A stretch of 64,000 nucleotides of DNA, from NCBI RefSeq assembly GCF_006547045.1, contig NZ_CP041242.1:563501-627500 (forward strand). Direction: 5' to 3'. Below are positions 58,722 through 64,000 of the stretch, one piece after another. This DNA is from Lysobacter alkalisoli (GTDB lineage: Bacteria > Pseudomonadota > Gammaproteobacteria > Xanthomonadales > Xanthomonadaceae). The position numbers were made by a program, and so were the translations under genes. The notes beneath the pieces were generated by a model. The model worked only from the letters and a program-made list of their open reading frames with translations. It did no database searches and was not told the origin of the DNA. Each line of letters opens with the position of its first letter. Positions within the stretch are counted from its first letter, which is position 1.

Positions 58722-59141
58722 ATGAAATACCTCCACGCCATGGTCCGCGTCCGCGACCTCGACGCCTCCCTCAAGTTTTTCTGCGAAGGCCTCGGGCTGG
58801 TCGAGACGCGGCGCAAGGACTTTCCGCAAGGCCGCTTCACCCTGGTCTACCTCGGCGCACCGGAAAATCCGAAGTCCGAGATCGAACTGACGTACAACTA
58901 CGACGACGAGGACTATGGCAGCGCCCGCAACTTCGGCCACCTCGCGTTCGCGGTCGACGACATCCATGCCACCTGCGCCCACCTGCAGTCGATGGGCGTG
59001 ACCATCAACCGTCCGCCGCGCGACGGCCACATGGCCTTCGTCCGCTCGCCGGACCTGATCTCGATCGAGCTGCTGCAGAAGGGCGACCCGCTGCCACCGG
59101 CCGAGCCGTGGGTATCGATGCCGAACACCGGCAACTGGTAA
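58722..59141 (+). CDS. Glyoxalase/bleomycin-resistance fold protein (lactoylglutathione lyase-like)
   Basis: 139 residues from the ATG at 58722. Vicinal-oxygen-chelate fold with metal ligands expected at His6 ([10 protein letters not shown]), Glu in SEIELTYNY, His in [11 protein letters not shown] and Glu in [13 protein letters not shown]. Segments [16 protein letters not shown] and [15 protein letters not shown] strands match bacterial GloA, which detoxifies methylglyoxal as its glutathione adduct. GloA function is probable; other VOC enzymes share the pattern. It stands 52 bases after the SDR and 32 before argD. Confidence 0.85.
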   Translation: MKYLHAMVRVRDLDASLKFFCEGLGLVETRRKDFPQGRFTLVYLGAPENPKSEIELTYNYDDEDYGSARNFGHLAFAVDDIHATCAHLQSMGVTINRPPRDGHMAFVRSPDLISIELLQKGDPLPPAEPWVSMPNTGNW

Positions 59142-59173
59142 CCCTTCCCGACCTTCCAGATATCAACGCCCAC

Positions 59174-60397
59174 ATGACTACCGCCAACGACGCCCTCTGC
59201 GCCCTCGCCGACGACTACTACGTACCGGTCTACCGGCCGCGCCGCATCGTGCTGGATCGGGGCCAGGGTTCGCGCATCTTCGACATCGATGGCCGGGAGT
59301 ACGTCGACTTCGGCGGCGGCATCGCGGTCAACGCGCTCGGCCATGCGCATCCGGCACTGATCGAAGCGCTGACCGCTCAGGCCGGCAAGCTCTGGCACAC
59401 CAGCAATGTGTTCGTCAGCGAACCGCCATTGCAGCTGGCCAAGGCGTTGGTTGAGGCCAGCGGCTTCGCGCGCCGGGTGTTCCTGTGCAACTCCGGCGCC
59501 GAGGCCAACGAGGCCGCGATCAAACTCGCCCGCAAATGGGCGGCCGGGCAGGGACGCCCGCCCGAACGGCGGGTGATCCTCACCTTCCGTGGCAGCTTCC
59601 ACGGCCGCACCCTCGCCACGGTCACCGCGACCGCGCAGCCGAAATACCAGGAAGGCTTCGAGCCGTTGCCCGGCGGATTCCGCTACAGCGACTTCAACGA
59701 CCTCGCCGCGGTCGAGGCAGCGATGGCGGCCGGTGACGTCTGCGCGGTGCTGGTCGAGCCGGTGCAGGGCGAGGGCGGGGTGATGCCGGCCGCACCCGAA
59801 TTCCTGCGCGGCCTGCGCGCGCTGTGCGATCGCCACGGCGCGCTGCTGATGCTCGACGAGATCCAGTGCGGCATGGCCCGCACCGGCACCCTGTTCGCTT
59901 GCCAGGGCTACGGCGTCACCCCCGACGTGGTGACCCTGGCCAAGGCACTCGGCGGTGGTATGCCGATCGGCGCGATGCTGGTCGGCCCGAAGGCCGGTGA
60001 AACCCTGCAGTTCGGCAGCCACGGCACCACCTTCGGCGGCAATCCGATGGCTGCCGCGGTAGCCGGCGTGGTGCTGCGCGAGCTGTCATCGCCGGCGTTG
60101 CTGGCGAATGTCGAACGGCAAGCAGCCGCGATCCGCGCGTCGCTGGCGGAGATCGACACGGAGCTGGGGCTATTCGATGAGGTGCGCGGCCGCGGCCTGA
60201 TGATCGGTGCCCAGTTGCGCCCCGAGCATGCCGGCAAGGCCGCAGAAATCCTCGACCGCTGCGTCGAGCATGGTCTGCTTCTGCTGCAGGCCGGCCCCGA
60301 CGTGTTGCGCTTCGTTCCGGCGCTCAACATCAGCGATGCCGACACTGATGAAGGCATGTCCCGCTTGCACGCCGCGCTGCGTGATTATGCGGGTTGA
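59174..60397 (+). CDS. argD: Acetylornithine/succinyldiaminopimelate aminotransferase-type enzyme
   Basis: 407 residues from the ATG at 59174. Class III PLP transaminase: FGGGIAVNALGHAHPALIEA, FLCNSGAEANEAAIKLARKW, GSFHGRTLATVTAT, the PLP Asp in LLMLDEIQCGMARTG, and the PLP lysine in TLAKALGGGMPIGAML. The length and the GMARTG and GTTFGGNPMA sequences favour ArgD over GABA or diaminobutyrate enzymes. No other arginine genes are near; it ends the plus-strand run. A 330-base gene-free stretch with two repeats follows. Confidence 0.92.
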   Translation: MTTANDALCALADDYYVPVYRPRRIVLDRGQGSRIFDIDGREYVDFGGGIAVNALGHAHPALIEALTAQAGKLWHTSNVFVSEPPLQLAKALVEASGFARRVFLCNSGAEANEAAIKLARKWAAGQGRPPERRVILTFRGSFHGRTLATVTATAQPKYQEGFEPLPGGFRYSDFNDLAAVEAAMAAGDVCAVLVEPVQGEGGVMPAAPEFLRGLRALCDRHGALLMLDEIQCGMARTGTLFACQGYGVTPDVVTLAKALGGGMPIGAMLVGPKAGETLQFGSHGTTFGGNPMAAAVAGVVLRELSSPALLANVERQAAAIRASLAEIDTELGLFDEVRGRGLMIGAQLRPEHAGKAAEILDRCVEHGLLLLQAGPDVLRFVPALNISDADTDEGMSRLHAALRDYAG

Positions 60398-60424
60398 TTT
60401 TTTGTAGCGGGAGGCACGTGCGGG

Positions 60425-60533
60425 GAAGCCGGAGGCCATGGGGTTTGCGGGACACGCTGTGAACCCATCCATGGGCGCTCATCGTCGGCATCCTGCCTCC
60501 GAAGGTCCCGCAAACCCCATGGCCTCCGGCTTC
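60425..60533. repeat. Nested hairpin repeat, type B
   Basis: Perfect 28-base inverted arms (60425-60452 and 60506-60533, GAAGCCGGAGGCCATGGGG...) flank a 53-base core containing ACGCTGTGAACCCATCCATG and GGCATCCTGCCTCC. The CTGTGAACCCATCCATGG core is one I associate with dispersed intergenic repeats in Xanthomonas relatives. It lies between the argD end and the hemL end, where the RNA hairpin may double as a terminator for argD. Confidence 0.8.
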
Positions 60534-60601
60534 TGGACAGGCTATCGGCGCTTTTCCACCCGAAGCGGTAAACCGTAAATCTCGCGAAAGTCGCTGATCG
60601 G

Positions 60602-60694
60602 CGGGGAAGGGGTTGCGGAGAGTGGACCATGGATGGTCCACGACCCGACTTAAAGACACGACGTCGTCAGGAGGGCGGAGCAACCCCTTCCCCG
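60602..60694. repeat. Nested hairpin repeat, type C
   Basis: Perfect 15-base arms (60602-60616 and 60680-60694, CGGGGAAGGGGTTGC) flank a 63-base core with the palindrome GTGGACCATGGATGGTCCAC and CACGACGTCGTC. It follows type B by 68 bases and precedes the hemL stop. Together the two account for nearly all the gene-free stretch 60398-60727. Confidence 0.8.
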
Positions 60695-60727
60695 TCGGGC
60701 GGCGACTCCTGCCGAAGCCAACTGGTT

Positions 60728-62020
60728 TCAGCCCCCGGCCACTTCCGCAAACGCCGACCGCGCCGCCAGGATCGTATGCGCGATCTCCGCATCGCCATGC
60801 GCGCTCGACATGAAGCCGGCCTCGAACGCCGACGGCGCCAGGTACACCCCGCGCTCCAGCATCGCGTGGAAGAACCGCCCGAACTTCCCGGCGTCCGATG
60901 CTTTCGCATCCTCGAACGTCTCCACCGGCCCCTTGCGGAAGTACAGCCCGAACATCCCCGGCGCCCGGGTCGTGTGGAACGCCACCCCGATCTCGCGCGC
61001 CGCTGCCTCCAGCCCGTCGCACAACTCATGCGTGCGGCGCTCCAGCGCCTCATGGAAGCGCGGCGCCTGGATCAACTCAAGCGTCGCCAGCCCGGCCGCC
61101 ATCGCCACCGGATTGCCGCTCAGCGTACCCGCCTGGTAGATCGGCCCCGCCGGTGCCACCTGCGACATCAGCTCGCGACGACCGCCATAGGCGCCGACCG
61201 GCATGCCGCCGCCGATGATCTTGCCGAACGTCGACAGGTCCGGCGTGATTCCGTAACGTTGCTGCGCACCGCCCAGCGCGACACGGAAACCGGTCATCAC
61301 CTCGTCGAAGATCAACACCGCACCGTGCTTCGTGCACAGCTCGCGCAGGTGCTGCAGATAGCCCTCGCGCGGCAGAATGCAATTCGCGTTGCCGACGATC
61401 GGTTCGATGATCAATCCGGCGATGTCATGGCCGGCTTCCTCGAACAACCTCGCTGCCGCATCGAAATCGTTGTACGGAATCGTCAGCGTCAGGTCGGCCA
61501 GCGCGGCCGGCACGCCCGGCGAATTTGGCAGGCCCAGCGTCATCACGCCGCTGCCGGCCTTGACCAGGAAGCTGTCGCCATGGCCGTGGTAGCAGCCCTC
61601 GAACTTGACGATGCGGCTGCGTCCGGTCGCTCCGCGTGCCACCCGGATCGCCGACAGCGTCGCCTCGGTGCCGGAGTTGACCATTCGCACCATTTCACAG
61701 CTGGGCACGATGCGGGTGATCGCCTCGGCCATCTCGACCTCCAGCGCATTCGGCACGCCAAAACTCAGGCCGTTTCGCATCGTTCCCTCGACCGCCGCCA
61801 GCACTTCCGGATGCGCATGACCGGCGATCATCGGCCCCCACGAACCGACGTAGTCGACATAGCGGTTGCCATCGACGTCGAAGATGTATGCACCTTCGGC
61901 ACGCTGGGCGAAAAATGGCTCCCCGCCGACCGACTTGAACGCGCGTACCGGCGAATTGACACCGCCCGGGATAAGGTCCAGCGCACGGGAAAACAGGGTG
62001 TGGGAGCGTTCGTGGTTCAT
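60728..62020 (-). CDS. hemL: Glutamate-1-semialdehyde 2,1-aminomutase
   Basis: 430-codon gene (about 430 residues with [20 protein letters not shown] at the start). PLP/PMP enzyme making 5-aminolevulinate in the C5 haem pathway. Family hallmarks: [50 protein letters not shown] Asp loop, and the PLP lysine in [18 protein letters not shown]. The ATG at 62020 begins the family sequence; the frame extends 20 codons upstream without similarity. It lies 56 bases after thiE on the same strand. Confidence 0.96.
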   Translation of the reverse strand: MNHERSHTLFSRALDLIPGGVNSPVRAFKSVGGEPFFAQRAEGAYIFDVDGNRYVDYVGSWGPMIAGHAHPEVLAAVEGTMRNGLSFGVPNALEVEMAEAITRIVPSCEMVRMVNSGTEATLSAIRVARGATGRSRIVKFEGCYHGHGDSFLVKAGSGVMTLGLPNSPGVPAALADLTLTIPYNDFDAAARLFEEAGHDIAGLIIEPIVGNANCILPREGYLQHLRELCTKHGAVLIFDEVMTGFRVALGGAQQRYGITPDLSTFGKIIGGGMPVGAYGGRRELMSQVAPAGPIYQAGTLSGNPVAMAAGLATLELIQAPRFHEALERRTHELCDGLEAAAREIGVAFHTTRAPGMFGLYFRKGPVETFEDAKASDAGKFGRFFHAMLERGVYLAPSAFEAGFMSSAHGDAEIAHTILAARSAFAEVAGG

Positions 62021-62076
62021 GGAGTGGGCTTCGGAAGTCGAGAGAGGGGGCTTTTGCGGGAGCGTGACGAGCGCGA

Positions 62077-62712
62077 TCAATCCACCGGTGCGAAACAGTC
62101 CCGGTACGCGCGCACCGCCGCCGCCGGGTCATGGGCGTCGAAAATGCCGCTGATCACCGCGACCAGGTCGGCGCCGGCATCGACCAGCATGCGCGCATTG
62201 TCCGGAGTGATGCCCCCGATCGCCACCCGCGGTACCTCCAGCTCCGCCGCTGATGCCAGCAACCCGGTCGAGGCCCGGCGTGCGTCCGGCTTGGTCGGCG
62301 ATGGGAAAAAGGCGCCAAAGGCGACGTAGCTGGCGCCCAGCCCCACCGCGCGGCGGGCCCGCTCTTCGCTGTCATAGCAGGACGCGCCGATCAGTGCGAC
62401 GTCGCCCATCGCTTCGCGGGCAGCCATGATGTCGCCGTCGTTCTCGCCCAGGTGCGCGCCATCGGCGTCGATATCGGCTGCGAGCCTCCAATCATCGTTG
62501 ATGATCAACGGCACGCCCCGCCCCCGGCACAGCGCCAGCAACCTCAGCGCCTGTTTGCGGCGCAGCGCCGGCGCTGCCGACTTGTTGCGGTACTGCAGCC
62601 AGGTGATGCCGGCGTCGAGCACGACCGACACACGCTCGATCAGACGCGCAGTGTCGGCTTCGTCAGGAGTGATCGCGTACACGCCGCGATGAGACTGGTT
62701 GGAAGGCGACAT
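62077..62712 (-). CDS. thiE: Thiamine phosphate synthase
   Basis: 211 residues from the ATG at 62712; an ATG at 62724 is also possible. It joins the pyrimidine and thiazole halves of thiamine. A TIM barrel with [41 protein letters not shown], the pyrophosphate loop [15 protein letters not shown] sequence ([18 protein letters not shown]) and [18 protein letters not shown]. No THI element precedes it, unlike thiC. It is divergent from rubredoxin by about 50 bases. Confidence 0.93.
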   Translation of the reverse strand: MSPSNQSHRGVYAITPDEADTARLIERVSVVLDAGITWLQYRNKSAAPALRRKQALRLLALCRGRGVPLIINDDWRLAADIDADGAHLGENDGDIMAAREAMGDVALIGASCYDSEERARRAVGLGASYVAFGAFFPSPTKPDARRASTGLLASAAELEVPRVAIGGITPDNARMLVDAGADLVAVISGIFDAHDPAAAVRAYRDCFAPVD

Positions 62713-62762
62713 GAGTGGATTCATGGAACAATACGGGTTCACTAGCCGCACATTATCCGCTC

Positions 62763-62957
62763 ATGTCCGACGCTGCCGTTACTGCCGCCCCCTACCGCAC
62801 CTGGATGTGCGTCGTCTGCGGCTTCATCTACGACGAAGAAGCCGGGCTGCCGGAGGAAGGCATCGAGCCGGGCACGCGCTGGGAAGACATCCCCGACACC
62901 TGGACCTGTCCGGATTGCGGCGTCACCAAGGATGACTTCGAGATGGTCGAGGCCTGA
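62763..62957 (+). CDS. Rubredoxin
   Basis: 64 residues from the ATG at 62763. Two knuckles, [10 protein letters not shown] and [12 protein letters not shown], supply the four cysteines for one iron, and [17 protein letters not shown] is the typical middle. A small cytoplasmic electron carrier. Some partners are alkane hydroxylases or oxygen-detoxifying proteins, but none is encoded nearby. Confidence 0.96.
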   Translation: MSDAAVTAAPYRTWMCVVCGFIYDEEAGLPEEGIEPGTRWEDIPDTWTCPDCGVTKDDFEMVEA

Positions 62958-62975
62958 ACGGCCCCGGGCGTCGGA

Positions 62976-63479
62976 TCAGTCCTGAGCCGCCAGCTTCACG
63001 ACAGCCTTCTCCACCGCCGGCCCGAGCTGCATCGAGGTTCCGTCCTCCAGGCCCAGGCGCGCGGCCTCGCCAGCATTGAGCTCGAGCACGTAGCGCGCCG
63101 GCGCGCTGCTCGGATACGGCGGGCAGGCATTGCCCAGTGAGCATGGCGGCACGTCGCGCTGTTGCGAGACCAATCGGCGCTGGCTGTCGAAATACAGGAT
63201 GTCCAGCGCGATCCGGGTGTTCTTCATCCAGTACGCCTGCATTTCCTCGCGCTCGTGGATGAAGATCATCCCGTGGTCGGCGGCCATCGCGTCGCGGAAC
63301 ATCAGGCCGCGTGCGCGGGATGGATCGTCTGCGGCGATTTCCACCGTATAGCGCGCGCCGCCCAGCTCGACCCAGCGACCACTTTCGGTGGCGCAACCCG
63401 GCAGCGCCAACGCGGCCAGCAGCAGGGCGAGCAGGGCCGGCAATGAGGCGGGAAGAAGGGGGCGTGTGGTTTTCGGCAT
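62976..63479 (-). CDS. DUF192-family lipoprotein
   Basis: 167 residues from the ATG at 63479. A lipoprotein signal (ALLLAALALPGC) is followed by the DUF192 fold: YTVEIAADDPSRARGLMFRD, GMIFIHEREEMQAYWMKNTR, ALDILYFDSQRRLVSQQRDV and YVLELNAGEAARLGLEDG. A few residues, PCSLGNACPPYPS, carry two extra cysteines. The function of the family is unknown; members are small beta-barrels, usually exported. The stop lies 18 bases from the converging rubredoxin stop. Confidence 0.9.
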   Translation of the reverse strand: MPKTTRPLLPASLPALLALLLAALALPGCATESGRWVELGGARYTVEIAADDPSRARGLMFRDAMAADHGMIFIHEREEMQAYWMKNTRIALDILYFDSQRRLVSQQRDVPPCSLGNACPPYPSSAPARYVLELNAGEAARLGLEDGTSMQLGPAVEKAVVKLAAQD

Positions 63480-63649
63480 ACCGGGGAGCTCCAGGCTGGG
63501 AGCCCGACCATCGGGCAGTTCCGCCACCGCGGTCAAGGCGGCGTGCGCGCCCTCTTCCCAAACGTGCGGTGTATGTGCACAATGCGCGCCCCGCTGGAGC
63601 CGGTAGCTGGTCAAGCGGGAGCGGATTGGAGGCGGTTTCCGGGGGTGTA

Positions 63650-63677
63650 TTGACGGTCCTGGGAGTTGCTGTAAGAT
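63650..63677 (+). promoter_or_regulatory. rRNA operon promoter 1
   Basis: TTGACG (63650-63655), a 16-base spacer and TAAGAT (63672-63677), followed by the GC-rich discriminator GCGCGGCC. This is the layout of growth-rate-controlled rrn promoters. An identical hexamer pair at the same spacing recurs 98 bases downstream. Confidence 0.8.
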
Positions 63678-63747
63678 GCGCGGCCCGCACCGGCCAGGGT
63701 TAATCTGAACGGGGCGGGAGGCGGCGAAAAAAGATGGCGTCGGGGTG

Positions 63748-63775
63748 TTGACGGAATCGGAATTCGCTGTAAGAT
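63748..63775 (+). promoter_or_regulatory. rRNA operon promoter 2
   Basis: TTGACG (63748-63753), a 16-base spacer ending in TTCGCTG and TAAGAT (63770-63775), then AGTCGGCTCCC. The hexamers, spacing and the GCTGTAAGAT junction match promoter 1. Confidence 0.8.
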
Positions 63776-64000
63776 AGTCGGCTCCCTCGGGCACTTAGGT
63801 GCGGCGGGGAAGCGGTAAAGGGAGCGCGGCGCTGAGGCCGGTTCTTGAGATCTTTGACAGTGTGCGCAGGTGACTTGTGCGGCCGTCTGGCAGGTGGATA
63901 GCTGTCCATATGCAGACGTCCGAACAGGAACCAAGTCAATTCAAATGCATGCAGATGCAAGCGATGTAATTTGGGACCTGGACGGCTCTGCACTCAAAGT
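63776..64000 (+). other. Leader of an rRNA operon (16S expected beyond the right edge)
   Basis: About 225 bases without coding potential. TCTTTGACA at 63851-63859 resembles the boxA antitermination element that precedes 16S genes, and the following GTGTGCGCAGGTGACTTGTG region is of the type found in 16S leaders of this group. No 16S sequence is reached before the window ends, so the call rests on promoters and leader only. The 170 bases between the DUF192 start and promoter 1 show no gene. Confidence 0.7.

Noticed and set aside
63776..64000. Start of a 16S rRNA gene inside the window.
   Set aside because: No 16S 5'-end sequence is reached; only promoters and leader are present.

Overview
The window looks like a chromosomal segment of a high-GC gammaproteobacterium of the Xanthomonadaceae/Lysobacteraceae, closest in character to Lysobacter or Luteimonas. 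The evidence is the high G+C, an alpha-lytic-type secreted protease, a PPi-type phosphofructokinase beside a short adenylate kinase, a complete ilv-leu supercluster, YtrA-type GntR control of an ABC system, and dispersed intergenic repeats of a kind I associate with this family. This placement rests on gene content only. No 16S gene lies in the window, but its promoters and leader do, at the right edge.

Layout. 1-6624: a truncated tolC behind a Pcm-like methyltransferase, then a TetR regulator divergent from an RND efflux pair. 6637-8340: glpK, with a short relic of a second RND gene just upstream of it. 8384-13878: a GntR/YtrA-regulated ABC exporter (the permease is split by a frameshift or by stop-start coupling) followed by an S9 peptidase. 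13939-26641: a lipoprotein gene and a ten-gene minus-strand branched-chain amino acid operon, ilvD-C-G-M-E-A-leuA-C-D-B, headed by a leader peptide and attenuator; leuB carries an apparent frameshift. 26691-28252: a more AT-rich two-gene island encoding a secreted protein with a Cys-rich tail and a thioredoxin-like partner, behind an octamer repeat that multiplies the ribosome binding site. 28302-33444: the thrABC operon with its own leader peptide, which has the same opening and the same length as the ilv leader. 33491-43525: an M28 peptidase, a TPP riboswitch with thiC, a CadC-like membrane regulator with a beta-propeller, and an AraC regulator next to a TonB-dependent receptor. 43758-51515: a pyrophosphate-centred block (soluble PPase, membrane channel, proton-pumping PPase, PPi-dependent PFK, adenylate kinase). 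51593-63479: alpha-lytic-like protease, mpl, a LON-domain protein, a DedA-PAP2-LssY fusion, a small kinase-like protein, an SDR, a glyoxalase-fold protein, argD, hemL, thiE, rubredoxin and a DUF192 lipoprotein. 63650-64000: tandem rRNA promoters and the rrn leader.

Working together: threonine made by thrABC feeds ilvA and so isoleucine, and both operons are read by similar leader peptides, so amino acid supply to the whole Thr/Ile/Val/Leu block appears to be controlled by attenuation. The least explained parts are the two-gene island with its repeat of Shine-Dalgarno units, and the intergenic repeats in which a core sits between long perfect arms that differ from copy to copy. Two single-base losses in G/C runs (the permease and leuB) could be real lesions or sequence errors and deserve a check before anything is called a pseudogene.
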